This document shows positions 52,915 through 61,988 of a DNA stretch of 64,000 nucleotides, piece after piece. Source of the stretch: Fidelibacterota bacterium UBA6531. Its GTDB lineage: Bacteria; Fidelibacterota; Marinisomatia; Marinisomatales; TCS55. Both the position numbers and the translations under genes were made by a program. The stretch is taken from positions 62,001 through 126,000 of the forward strand of contig DJKX01000040.1 of assembly GCA_002436185.1 (NCBI GenBank), given 5' to 3'. Each line of letters begins with the position of its first letter. The first letter of the stretch is position 1. The notes under the pieces were generated by a model. It made no database searches. It worked only from the letters and a program-made list of their open reading frames with translations, and was not told where the DNA came from.

Positions 52915-53418
52915 TTACTTCTTTTTCTTCTTATCCTTTTCAAATACTTTTTCTTTCACTTCGTTCATATCTGTTTGTAATAAAGTAATTGACTGTTGAA
53001 TTTCAGATAATGTTTGACTTGTCTTCCGTCTATTTCTATTAAAATCATCTTCTAAATCTGATAAATCCATTTCCACATCCACAAAACGTTTACTTACATC
53101 ACGATCCAGTTCATCCAAGTTAAATTGTACTTCAGAAATTAAATCAGCAAGAGAATCTGCAGTTGCATTAATTAAATTTGTATTTGCAATAATATCTTGC
53201 TGTGCTTTACGGACGTGCTTTCCTCTGCCAATAAATTGCAGATTCAATTTCCGTAGATCTTCACGAAATTCATTATGAATAACATCTACATGTTCCGCAT
53301 CATTCGTGTTTAATACATCCATTCGCTTTATCATTTCACCGGACATATATTGAAAATACCCACCGGCAACTAATAAAACAGCTAGTAAACCAAATATAAT
53401 TTTATCTTTAACTGACAT
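52915..53418 (-). CDS. Membrane-anchored coiled-coil protein, uncharacterised
   Basis: A 167-aa protein: one N-terminal helix (about 7-24, IIFGLLAVLLVAGGYFQYM) and then a long helical, heptad-rich region to the C-terminus (FNLDELDRDVSKRFVDVEMD, LSEIQQSITLLQTDMNEV), ending in a lysine run (KDKKKKK). It probably projects as a coiled coil from the membrane. I do not recognise the family. It follows the 102-aa gene by 9 bases, last in the lepB unit. Confidence 0.65.
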   Translation of the reverse strand: MSVKDKIIFGLLAVLLVAGGYFQYMSGEMIKRMDVLNTNDAEHVDVIHNEFREDLRKLNLQFIGRGKHVRKAQQDIIANTNLINATADSLADLISEVQFNLDELDRDVSKRFVDVEMDLSDLEDDFNRNRRKTSQTLSEIQQSITLLQTDMNEVKEKVFEKDKKKKK

Positions 53419-53427
53419 TTTTATTCC

Positions 53428-53736
53428 TCAATTTAATGATTCGAGTCTTTTTTCCCATTCGCTCATTTCTTGAACGTCTTCTTCAGGATCATTATCAGGA
53501 GTTTGTTCATTGGATTTTTCTTCCGTTTTTCCTGACTTTATATCTGCCATCATTTTTTCTTTTATTGTCGCATTTTCTTTCAATTCATTCATCAATGCAT
53601 CAACTTCTTCATTGAAATCTATAATCGTGTTTTCCAAGCGAACAATCAATTCATCTGTTAAAGTTGAACCATATTGTTCATTAACACCTTGAAGCAGGAT
53701 TTTCAATTTTTCGTTTAAAATTCCATTATCTAACAT
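53428..53736 (-). CDS. Uncharacterised 102-aa acidic protein
   Basis: A soluble, acidic, helical protein (QYGSTLTDELIVRLENTIIDF, FNEEVDALMNELKENATI) with a disordered Glu/Asp/Pro-rich C-terminal third ending SEWEKRLESLN. No signal or membrane helix. Together with the following coiled-coil gene it may form a pair; no known family. Confidence 0.6.
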   Translation of the reverse strand: MLDNGILNEKLKILLQGVNEQYGSTLTDELIVRLENTIIDFNEEVDALMNELKENATIKEKMMADIKSGKTEEKSNEQTPDNDPEEDVQEMSEWEKRLESLN

Positions 53737-53810
53737 AATAAAAAGTGATTTTAGCTATTTATAAATCTGTTGAAATTGATACACTCTAACTATAAAGACC
53801 AAATGCTATT

Positions 53811-54296
53811 TTAAACATTAGCTATGTTTATTTTTTCTGATTGAAATAAAGTGATATTTTGATATTCTTTTAGGCCATATTTTGAAAATTCTTCAATCAA
53901 TGGCCAAAATATTTTCTGCTGTAATGTGTATGGCAGCCAATCAACTGCATCAACTTCAGTAATTGATTTCCCCCCTCCTATTGACGTCTCTGATCCTCGT
54001 TTGAATACATGCTTTTGTGCTATAATAAAAACATTTACTTGATCTTCTACATATACAGCAAGTGAATAATCATATCGGCGCAAATCTTTTTTTATTGGTG
54101 ATAGGTAAGTTTTTATTAGGTGGCTTTCTTTTGTAAATAATTCTATTTCATAACCGAGTTTTTCTAATACAGTATAGCTTATTTCAAGCGCTTTTGATTG
54201 AGATGTATTATAACGAAAAGAGCGCATCATTCGTGGAGGAGTTGGACATAATGAAAACTGCACACTTAACATAATAAAGAATAAAGTACGAATCAT
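53811..54296 (-). CDS. Uncharacterised exported protein, 161 aa
   Basis: The N-terminus (MIRTLFFIMLSVQFSLCPTP) is a signal peptide, possibly with Cys17 as a lipid site but without a classic lipobox. The mature part has SYTVLEKLGYEIELFTKESHLIKTYL and YSLAVYVEDQVNVFIIAQKHVF, an alpha/beta pattern found in small periplasmic lipoproteins. Function unknown. It sits 9 bases after the 231-aa gene. Confidence 0.6.
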   Translation of the reverse strand: MIRTLFFIMLSVQFSLCPTPPRMMRSFRYNTSQSKALEISYTVLEKLGYEIELFTKESHLIKTYLSPIKKDLRRYDYSLAVYVEDQVNVFIIAQKHVFKRGSETSIGGGKSITEVDAVDWLPYTLQQKIFWPLIEEFSKYGLKEYQNITLFQSEKINIANV

Positions 54297-54305
54297 TACA
54301 ATCTT

Positions 54306-55001
54306 TTAATAAATATCATAAATAGATGGCAATTTTTGGTCTTCTACTTGATCTTCAGCTGATTGCATATAATCAGGATTATAGTAAACCAGTTTCAAAA
54401 TACTTAACTCGTCTTCAAGAATGCTGTTTTCTGTCTGGGGCTGTTGAATAATGCCGTTCAAAATCAATAATATTCTTACCGGAGTGACATTCCATGAAGA
54501 TCTATAAAAAGAACGTGAATATTTAATATGTAAAATATTACTATATGAACTTGATGGTCCATTTACAGTTTGTTCCGTTGAAAATGGATTTCCATACACT
54601 TCAGAAATATTTTTTTCTAATCTGATAAATTTGTCAATTTGTTCATCAATATCATTATTATTTAATTCATAGTCTATTTCAACTTTCCAAAAACCGCTAT
54701 CCGAATAGACATAATTCACTACAACAGAATCCAAACCTAACACTCCAACTAGTTTTACTGATTTTTGGTCTGCACTTGTTTGAGCATCTGTAAAATTATC
54801 TAATCCTGGTAATATGGAAATTGAGCTCCCCCATTTGTAACCTTTATAGCCAAAATCCAAACCAAGATCTAGATTCATATCCTCATCGATATTTATACTT
54901 GATTGTTCATTTAAAGCTGTTGTATCTATTGCATTTTCAACAATTTCATTTTGTGCAATTAATATTGAAAATATGTAAAGCGATAGTATAATGCGCTTCA
55001 T
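54306..55001 (-). CDS. Uncharacterised exported protein, 231 aa
   Basis: An N-terminal signal peptide (MKRIILSLYIFSILIAQN, cleavage near residue 17) is followed by an acidic linker and a beta-rich domain beginning FGYKGYKWGSSISILPGLDN, which resembles small periplasmic domains that begin with a G-x-x-W-G-x-S motif. WKVEIDYELNN is another strand pair. No function is known to me. It lies 83 bases after lepB and likely shares its transcript. Confidence 0.6.
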   Translation of the reverse strand: MKRIILSLYIFSILIAQNEIVENAIDTTALNEQSSINIDEDMNLDLGLDFGYKGYKWGSSISILPGLDNFTDAQTSADQKSVKLVGVLGLDSVVVNYVYSDSGFWKVEIDYELNNNDIDEQIDKFIRLEKNISEVYGNPFSTEQTVNGPSSSYSNILHIKYSRSFYRSSWNVTPVRILLILNGIIQQPQTENSILEDELSILKLVYYNPDYMQSAEDQVEDQKLPSIYDIY

Positions 55002-55084
55002 TGTATTCCTTACCTCGTTGTTTTTGGTTGCGCCTGAATAAGAAAAAATACGAACTAGGAAATACTAGAACAAGATGAAATATT

Positions 55085-56038
55085 TTATCTTATAATTGTT
55101 CCGATACGATTAAATCGCGGTATCCACGTATCCAAATTCAATGACATGTAGGCAAATAATGCTTCACCTAATATGTAGTTTTCGGGTACAAAACCCCAAA
55201 ATCTCGAATCAAGACTATTATCACGATTATCCCCCATTGCCCAATAATAATTCTGCTCAACTTCATATTCTTGCAAATTCATAACGGGTTGCCCATCAAA
55301 AAACAATTCTCCCCTGGGCATATGTTTGGACCAGGGATTCAATAAATTCCCATTGGGGTAATATTCATCAAACACATCATAGGTACCTTTTCGGCGATAA
55401 AGGTCTGATGGATCTCTCATAGTAAAATGATACTCTCCATCACTATTTTTTAACGTTAATTCATGGTTATCCATCAACATTAATTGCATTACCAATAAGG
55501 CTGTTTCAGGCTCGATAGGAATTCGATCGCCTTTTTTTGGAATAATTGTATTAGCAAAATTATCTTTATTCCCCTTACCCATAAAAATATTTTGATCTTT
55601 CTGCTGACTCGCTGTTATGGGTAAAATGAATCGACCATGTTCAGGTAGTTCAAATTCGTTACCGTTAATAAACACTTTTCTATTTCTGATTTCCAATGTA
55701 TCTCCCGGTTCTGCTACACATCGTTTTACATATTTTACATGTGGATCTCGAGGATATTTAAAAATAATGATATCACTTTGTTTTGGCTCTCTGTACTTGG
55801 GAAAACGAAAATAGGGAATATCAAAGCCTATATCTGTATATGGAATTCCAATCCAATCGGGTGTGCGCATTCCATAAACAAAGCGATTGCCTATCAAAAA
55901 ATCACCGATCATGATGGTTTTTTCCATACTTCCGGTAGGCACGATATACGCTTCAATCAAGGTGACCTTTAATAAAAAGGCCACAAGTATGATCATAAAT
56001 AGCGAGCGCGTTTCTTGTATAAATTTATTTTGGTTCAT
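55085..56038 (-). CDS. lepB: Signal peptidase I
   Basis: A 317-aa membrane serine protease of the S26 family. An N-terminal helix (about 11-29) is followed by the nucleophile Ser37 in PTGSMEKT and the general-base Lys105 in KYVKRCVAEPGD, with YWAMGDNRDNSLDSRFWG further on. It removes signal peptides on the outer face of the inner membrane. An insert of about 85 residues (near 150-235) between the catalytic Lys and the GDNRDNS box makes it longer than E. coli-like minimal forms. Confidence 0.95.
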   Translation of the reverse strand: MNQNKFIQETRSLFMIILVAFLLKVTLIEAYIVPTGSMEKTIMIGDFLIGNRFVYGMRTPDWIGIPYTDIGFDIPYFRFPKYREPKQSDIIIFKYPRDPHVKYVKRCVAEPGDTLEIRNRKVFINGNEFELPEHGRFILPITASQQKDQNIFMGKGNKDNFANTIIPKKGDRIPIEPETALLVMQLMLMDNHELTLKNSDGEYHFTMRDPSDLYRRKGTYDVFDEYYPNGNLLNPWSKHMPRGELFFDGQPVMNLQEYEVEQNYYWAMGDNRDNSLDSRFWGFVPENYILGEALFAYMSLNLDTWIPRFNRIGTIIR

Positions 56039-56075
56039 AGTTGAAATTAGGAATGATTTAAAATACGAATTTCAA

Positions 56076-57008
56076 CTATTCAAGTTCTATAGCCTTAAAA
56101 TGTTTCAATTTGGGGCCATTATTTCCGAGCCTTATTGCAAATACATCCAAACGGATATCTTGATCTATTTCATAATCCATAATATATTTATCAATGGCAT
56201 CGCTTAATCGCTGCAATTTTACTTCATCGACTTGATCTTCAATTCCGCCTAACGTTTTTCCTGCAGCCGTTTTTACTTCTGCAAAAACAATTTCATTATC
56301 TTTTTCTGCTACAATATCAATCTCACCATAAGGTGCACAATGATGATTTAACGCATGGATTTTATATCCCTTTTTGTAATATTCCAGCGCTGCCAATTTT
56401 TCACCCCATTGCCCTATTTTTCGATTTTTCTGTAACCATGTAATAGTTGGCAAATTTTTTCTAACTGGTCTAAAGGATTTTCTATGAATAAGTGATGCTT
56501 TTTTTTTCTGCAATTTTTCAAGATGAACTTTAGTTCCATACCCTTTATGCTTTGCAAACCCATATTCAGGAAAAATGATGTCATATTGTTCCATTATTCT
56601 ATCTCGTGTAACTTTAGCTATAATTGACGCTGCACGAATACAATCAACCTTATCATCCCCTTTTATTATACCTTCATTTGGAATGATCTGGTTTGGCAGA
56701 GCATATCCATCAATCAACGCTTTGTCTGGTTTCGGGTTCAGAGTACTTAATGCTTTGTACATTGCTTTATACGTTGCTTGCAAAATATTGATTTTATCAA
56801 TTTCATTTGCATTTACTATTCCAACTCCAATGCTGATAGCATTTTTCTTTATGTCGTCAAATAGTTTTTCCCGGCGTTTAGGTGATAATTTTTTAGAATC
56901 AGTCAAACCTGTTATGATGTGGTCATCCGGTAATATAACCGCTGCTGCAGTTACAGGCCCAGCCAATGGACCTCTGCCAGCTTCGTCAACACCTGCTATT
57001 ATTTCCAC
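56076..57008 (-). CDS. rnhB: RNase HII fused to a YraN (UPF0102) domain
   Basis: A 310-aa fusion. Residues 1 to about 190 are RNase HII: GVDEAGRGPLAGPV with the catalytic Asp and Glu, TDSKKLSPKRRE, ALIDGYALP and AKVTRDR with a further acidic centre. Residues about 197-310 are a YraN domain: GQWGEKLAALEYYKKGYKI, PYGEIDIVAEK, VFAEVKTA, the restriction-nuclease-like motif. I chose a GTG at 57008 with GGAAG upstream; an ATG at 57047 would lie inside comEC. In most genomes rnhB and yraN are neighbouring separate genes, so the fusion is genuine but unusual. Confidence 0.9.
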   Translation of the reverse strand: MEIIAGVDEAGRGPLAGPVTAAAVILPDDHIITGLTDSKKLSPKRREKLFDDIKKNAISIGVGIVNANEIDKINILQATYKAMYKALSTLNPKPDKALIDGYALPNQIIPNEGIIKGDDKVDCIRAASIIAKVTRDRIMEQYDIIFPEYGFAKHKGYGTKVHLEKLQKKKASLIHRKSFRPVRKNLPTITWLQKNRKIGQWGEKLAALEYYKKGYKIHALNHHCAPYGEIDIVAEKDNEIVFAEVKTAAGKTLGGIEDQVDEVKLQRLSDAIDKYIMDYEIDQDIRLDVFAIRLGNNGPKLKHFKAIELE

Positions 57009-59332
57009 AGCACTTCCGTAAATGTTACGCCATCTGACCTTAACCAAAGAGCACCATTCTCATCTGTGCGATGAATAAGAATATTTCGCTCCTTCAACCT
57101 TTCCATGACAATTGATGAGGGATGACTGAATTTATTTTTCCTGCCAACTGAAACGACAGCTATATTCGGTTGAATGAAATCCAACAAGGATGCTGTTGTA
57201 CTTGTGATTGATCCATGATGAGCAACTTTTAATACGTTTACTTTTAGCATATTTTCATATGATAACAAAAATTGATCACCTTCATGTTCAAGGTCTCCTG
57301 TAAATAATACGCTGGTTGCTCCATAGGATAATTTAAATACAATACTTGCATTATTTACATTATGCTCTGAAACTGCAAAAATAGAATCAGGGGCAAAAAA
57401 TTCGACGAATACGTTATCTGATAATTTCATCACTTGTCCCTGATGTGGATGTATTATGTGAACTTCATTACTTTCTGCTCTGCTTATAATTGTATTATAT
57501 GTCCATGATTTATACGGAATAAATGAATCCCAAACTGTATCTATTTTAACTTCATTAATTAGAGAAACTAATCCGCCAATATGATCACTATGAGGATGAC
57601 TCATTACAACCCAATCAAGCTTTTCTATATTTAAATATTTCAAAACAGGCAGGACAATTTCATTTCCCATATCTTCATATTGATTTCGCTGTCCTGCATC
57701 AATTAACATTGTTTTATCATTGGGTAAAATAATAACAGCTGCATCTCCTTGGCCAACATCCATAAAAATTATATCCATCTTCTTTTCATCCATTACCCAT
57801 TTCCAAATAAGCAAATTGCTTACAAACAGTATACTTATCATTCCATATTTTCTTTTTTGAATATTACAAAGCATCACGATAGAAAAAATAATCATAAAAT
57901 ATAGCAATATGTGAAAAGGTGAGAATGTCAATTGGATCGAACTGTATTTTAAATTGGAGAAATAATACGTCATGAACGTAATAATTTTTGCTATCAACCA
58001 AGCAGTATTTCCAAGAGCAATACCAATACCAGGTATCCAACTTAAAAATAAAATAGCAAAGCCAATTCCTACTAGCAGCCCTATTAATGGGACAATGAAT
58101 ACATTGGCGATCAGCGCTATAATAGGAATTTTCCCGAATACAAATGACGTTAATGGTAATGTCCCTATTTGAGCAGCAAATGAAACCAGAAATAATCCCC
58201 AAATAAATCGTACACTACTATTTTGAATATTATTAACTCTGATTTTTTCTGGAAGTGTTTCATTCAGCCAATTATAAAAGAATACGATTGAAATTACCGC
58301 AAGAAAACTCAATTGAAATCCCAGATCAAAAAGGTCCAAAGGGTTAAAACACAGAATAATAAACCCGGCGACAGCAATAATATTCCAGATATTAACTTGT
58401 CGATTCACAACAGGCGCCAATATATAAAGACCGGCCATAATAGATGCCCGAACAACACTGGCTTTGCTTCCAGTAATCATAACAAAAATACATAATCCTA
58501 AAATAACAATTATCCTATCCCATCCCCATGGAAGACGAAGCATATTTTTTAGTAAAAGTAAAATGATGAGTACATAACCTACATGTAGTCCGGAAACTGC
58601 CAACACATGAATTACACCTGTCTCTGCAAACGAATCTCTTATGGAGGGTTCTATATCTGATTTGTCTCCTAATATCAATGCACTCAATAAATTACCGGCA
58701 ACACCCGGTGCATAATTATTAAAGTAATTTCTTATTTTATCACGAACTGCACCTATGAATTTATTTAATTGAAATGCATCATTTTTATCAATGTGAATGA
58801 CATAATGATCATCGGCAAATATCCATCCATATAAATTCTGACGATTATAGTAATTCAAAAAATTGAACTCACCTGGATTACGCACAGCGGCAATTTCTTG
58901 GAATTTTCCTACGCCTGAAATCGTATCACCGATTTCACAAAACAACTGCTTTTTATTAAAAAACCAAACATCTATATCATGATGTTCATTTAGTGAAATT
59001 TTATATTTAAATCCCTTTTCCGTTGATTGTATTTCCATGACCTCACTACTGAATGAAATCGTAGTTTCGTGTAATTCATTCGCATTTGATTGTTTTGAAT
59101 TCATTTCTGATATTTCGTGAAACATCATCTGCCAGCCAAATGAAGAAGTGCAAAACAAAATTCCACTTATAAAATATATATCTCGTTTTATAAATAATAG
59201 CCCAATTCCTAAAGCAGTAATGAATAACGGAATTATAATTGAAATTTCAGTTCCCCCAAACATCAATCCAATTATAAATGAAACTGAAATATATATGAGT
59301 GGATTATTTTTGAAAATATTAATAAATGTCAT
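56999..59332 (-). CDS. comEC: ComEC/Rec2 DNA-uptake channel
   Basis: A 777-aa membrane protein. The N-terminal OB-like region is followed by the Competence domain with many helices (VIHVLAVSGLHVGYVLIILL) and a C-terminal metallo-beta-lactamase-like domain (IIFMDVGQGDAAVI, VMSHPHSDHIGG). It is the inner-membrane channel that carries single-stranded DNA in during transformation. It is full length, so natural competence is possible; no other com gene is in the window. Overlaps the RNase HII gene by 10 bases. Confidence 0.95.
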   Translation of the reverse strand: MTFINIFKNNPLIYISVSFIIGLMFGGTEISIIIPLFITALGIGLLFIKRDIYFISGILFCTSSFGWQMMFHEISEMNSKQSNANELHETTISFSSEVMEIQSTEKGFKYKISLNEHHDIDVWFFNKKQLFCEIGDTISGVGKFQEIAAVRNPGEFNFLNYYNRQNLYGWIFADDHYVIHIDKNDAFQLNKFIGAVRDKIRNYFNNYAPGVAGNLLSALILGDKSDIEPSIRDSFAETGVIHVLAVSGLHVGYVLIILLLLKNMLRLPWGWDRIIVILGLCIFVMITGSKASVVRASIMAGLYILAPVVNRQVNIWNIIAVAGFIILCFNPLDLFDLGFQLSFLAVISIVFFYNWLNETLPEKIRVNNIQNSSVRFIWGLFLVSFAAQIGTLPLTSFVFGKIPIIALIANVFIVPLIGLLVGIGFAILFLSWIPGIGIALGNTAWLIAKIITFMTYYFSNLKYSSIQLTFSPFHILLYFMIIFSIVMLCNIQKRKYGMISILFVSNLLIWKWVMDEKKMDIIFMDVGQGDAAVIILPNDKTMLIDAGQRNQYEDMGNEIVLPVLKYLNIEKLDWVVMSHPHSDHIGGLVSLINEVKIDTVWDSFIPYKSWTYNTIISRAESNEVHIIHPHQGQVMKLSDNVFVEFFAPDSIFAVSEHNVNNASIVFKLSYGATSVLFTGDLEHEGDQFLLSYENMLKVNVLKVAHHGSITSTTASLLDFIQPNIAVVSVGRKNKFSHPSSIVMERLKERNILIHRTDENGALWLRSDGVTFTEVLWK

Positions 59333-59430
59333 TTTGTTTATAATTTTAATTAATTAACGTAAAAGCCGTTTGCCACTCTGGAAATAGTCATGTAAACTTG
59401 GCATCAAATTTTAATCAAATCAAGGTAACT

Positions 59431-59643
59431 ATGAATAGATCAAAAGCAGGAATTATATCTTTCGCAATCATCCTAACATTATTAGTGTTATTTGGAACAG
59501 AATTTTTCGAAGGCGTGTGGTCATTTCCATCCTTTTCGCCCATTCCGCTCATGATTATCGCATTAGTGGGAACCGGCATTTATTCGACTATCCGACTTGG
59601 ATTTCCTCAACTTCGTTATTTAAAAGCATTTAACTCAGGTTAA
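59431..59643 (+). pseudogene. N-terminal remnant of an AGCS-type amino-acid:cation symporter
   Basis: A 70-aa frame (ATG 59431 with AAGG upstream) with one hydrophobic helix and then PLMIIALVGTGIYSTIRLGF, PQLRYLKAFNSG. This last part aligns with the first segment of the intact AGCS symporter next door (TIVLILGTGLFTSFILRLTHLKYFKHA), but stops at once with TAA. The frame therefore looks like the amputated N-terminus of another AGCS gene, of a different subtype, rather than a separate small protein. Confidence 0.6.
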
Positions 59644-59749
59644 CAACTTAATAAAATAGAGTATAAATGATATAAGTTTTTACTATCTTTAAACCCTTTA
59701 TAAGGCATAATCAGGTAGTAAATCCGATCTTTTATAAATGGAGAATTAT

Positions 59750-61102
59750 ATGGAAAATATCCTTTCGTCTATCAACAGCTTTGCTTGGGGACCAGTTACA
59801 ATAGTTCTGATCCTAGGCACAGGACTTTTCACAAGCTTTATCTTACGCTTAACACACTTAAAGTACTTCAAACATGCCATTGCATTGATATCAGGTAAGT
59901 TTGACAAAAAAGAAGACAAAGGTGAGATAACCCACTTCCAGGCTTTAAGTGCAGCACTATCTGCAACTATAGGTACGGGAAATATTGCCGGAGTAGGAAC
60001 AGCAATTGCAGTAGGAGGTCCAGGTGCCGTTTTTTGGATGTGGATCACAGCTATATTTGGCATGGGCTTAAAATACTCCGAGTGCCTCTTATCGATTAAA
60101 TACCGTCATATCGACGAAGATGGAGTCGCATCTGGAGGCCCCATGTACTATTTAGAAAAAGGTCTGGGCCAAAAATGGCTAGCTATTCTATTTGCCGCTT
60201 TTGCAGTGATCGCTTCTTTTGGCATTGGTAATATGGTTCAAGCCAATTCAGTGGCGGAACCTATCCTAACCCATTTCAATATACCAAAACTAGCAACTGG
60301 TATAATAATTGCCTTAGTGGTATTCTTAGTCATCGTGGGGGGAATAAAACGCATTGGAAGCTTTGCCAGTAAGATCGTCCCTTTCATGGCAGTCTTCTAT
60401 GTATTGGGTGCATTAATCGTTATCTTTATGAACATTTCAGAGATACCTGCTGCTTTAGCGCTTATAGTAAAAAGTGCTTTCACACCATCATCAGCAGCTG
60501 GGGGATTTGCCGGAGCTGCCGTAGCTCAAGCTATCCGTATGGGCGTTGCTCGTGGAATCTTTTCCAATGAAGCTGGTTTAGGAAGTGCACCCATAGCACA
60601 TGGTGCTGCAAAAACTGAAGAACCTGTAAGAGAAGGTCTAGTTGCCATGCTAGGTCCTTTCATCGACACTTTAGTAATCTGTACAATGACTGCTTTGGTT
60701 ATAATCGTCACCGGGGCGTATACCGTTGAAGGTGGACTAAGTGGTAGTAACCTTACTGCCAAGGCCTTTAGCATGGGGATCTCATCTATTGGTGGTTATA
60801 TCGTCGCTATCGGCATCATCTTCTTTGCTTTTTCAACTATAGTAAGTTGGTCCTACTATGGAGATCGGAGTATTTCTTATCTGATTGGGAAAAAAGCAGT
60901 TCTACCCTATAGGATTATTTACTGTTTAATTATCCCTGTGGGAGCCACCACAAAGCTTAGCACCGTTTGGACCATCTCTGATATTTTTAATGCATTCATG
61001 GCTTTTCCTAACTTAGTTGGTCTACTGCTTCTTAGTCCGGTAGTAGTAAAGGCTACTAAAGAGTATTTCAGTAACTCTGATAACCTAAAGCCTAATAACT
61101 AG
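59750..61102 (+). CDS. Sodium:alanine/glycine symporter (AGCS family)
   Basis: A 450-aa polytopic protein with about ten helices: FQALSAALSATIGTGNIAGVGTAIAVGGPGA near the start, ASGGPMYYLEKGLG, and ARGIFSNEAGLGSAPIAHGAAKT. This is the AGCS family, importing alanine or glycine with Na+ or H+. The ATG at 59750 has GGAG six bases upstream. Codon choice is unusual for the window, with many ATC, TTC and CTA codons where neighbours use ATT and TTT, which hints at acquisition by transfer. Confidence 0.94.
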   Translation: MENILSSINSFAWGPVTIVLILGTGLFTSFILRLTHLKYFKHAIALISGKFDKKEDKGEITHFQALSAALSATIGTGNIAGVGTAIAVGGPGAVFWMWITAIFGMGLKYSECLLSIKYRHIDEDGVASGGPMYYLEKGLGQKWLAILFAAFAVIASFGIGNMVQANSVAEPILTHFNIPKLATGIIIALVVFLVIVGGIKRIGSFASKIVPFMAVFYVLGALIVIFMNISEIPAALALIVKSAFTPSSAAGGFAGAAVAQAIRMGVARGIFSNEAGLGSAPIAHGAAKTEEPVREGLVAMLGPFIDTLVICTMTALVIIVTGAYTVEGGLSGSNLTAKAFSMGISSIGGYIVAIGIIFFAFSTIVSWSYYGDRSISYLIGKKAVLPYRIIYCLIIPVGATTKLSTVWTISDIFNAFMAFPNLVGLLLLSPVVVKATKEYFSNSDNLKPNN

Positions 61103-61145
61103 AGAAATCTCAAAAACTGAATATATTGCGATTGCTTTTGCGGCA

Positions 61146-61195
61146 TTAAAGGGAATGACGAAAGATTATTTCTCGCAGGAACACATTCCCTTTAA
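61146..61195. repeat. 12-bp perfect hairpin between AGCS gene and suhB
   Basis: TTAAAGGGAATG (61146-61157) and CATTCCCTTTAA (61184-61195) form a 12-bp perfect stem with a 26-base loop. There is no U-run, so it is not a standard terminator. It could be a REP-like unit or a leader structure of suhB, whose ATG is 17 bases downstream. Confidence 0.5.
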
Positions 61196-61211
61196 GAACT
61201 GATGATATCGA

Positions 61212-61988
61212 ATGGATCCAACACACCTTCTGGAAGTAGCTGCTGATGCTGCACAGGGTGCTTCTGATATAATTCTAAAGGCCTCAAAAAAGTCTAAAAT
61301 TGCTGATCATAAAGGTCGAACAGACCTGGTTACCAATACAGATAAAGAGTCTGAAAAATTTATCTGCGATAAAATCAGAGAAGTGTTTCCTGATCATGGA
61401 TTTTTAGCAGAGGAATCGGGATCTTCTTTACCTGAAGCAGAGTATCGATGGATCATTGATCCTTTAGACGGTACAACGAATTTTGTACATGATTATCCTT
61501 CTTTCGGTGTTTCAATAGGTATTTTGAAAAATGAAGAACCTATAGTTGCGTGTGTGGTCGAACTGCCAGTAAGAAATATATATACTGCTATCAAAGGGCA
61601 AGGTGCATTCTGCAATAATGTAGCCATATCTGTATCAGACGTTGATGACCTTGAAAAGTCACTTTATGTAACAGGATTTGGTTATGAGCATGGTGAACGG
61701 TGGGAGCGAAATATGATCCTTTTTAAACGATTCACAGTTATAGGTCAAGGTGTGAGAAGACTTGGAGCTGCAGCCGTAGATCTATGCCACATTGCCAGTG
61801 GGAAAGTGGACGGCTTTTGGGAATTTGATTTGCACCCTTGGGATACAGCAGCGGGCATATTGATCGTAAAAGAAGCTGGTGGAATGGTCACGAATATGGA
61901 CGGTTCAACATATTCTATATTTAACAATGAAATATTGGCAACGAATGGCTTGATCCATCAAAAGATGGTAGACCAGCTCAAAGATTGA
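61212..61988 (+). CDS. suhB: Inositol-1-monophosphatase family protein
   Basis: A 258-aa metal-dependent phosphatase. The metal-site motifs are visible: LVTNTDKESE, FLAEESG, the central WIIDPLDGTTNFVHDYP and the C-terminal LHPWDTAAGILIVKEAGG. It dephosphorylates inositol phosphates or related substrates; in E. coli SuhB also acts in rRNA antitermination. It converges with the PurL-like gene with no spacer. Confidence 0.93.
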   Translation: MDPTHLLEVAADAAQGASDIILKASKKSKIADHKGRTDLVTNTDKESEKFICDKIREVFPDHGFLAEESGSSLPEAEYRWIIDPLDGTTNFVHDYPSFGVSIGILKNEEPIVACVVELPVRNIYTAIKGQGAFCNNVAISVSDVDDLEKSLYVTGFGYEHGERWERNMILFKRFTVIGQGVRRLGAAAVDLCHIASGKVDGFWEFDLHPWDTAAGILIVKEAGGMVTNMDGSTYSIFNNEILATNGLIHQKMVDQLKD

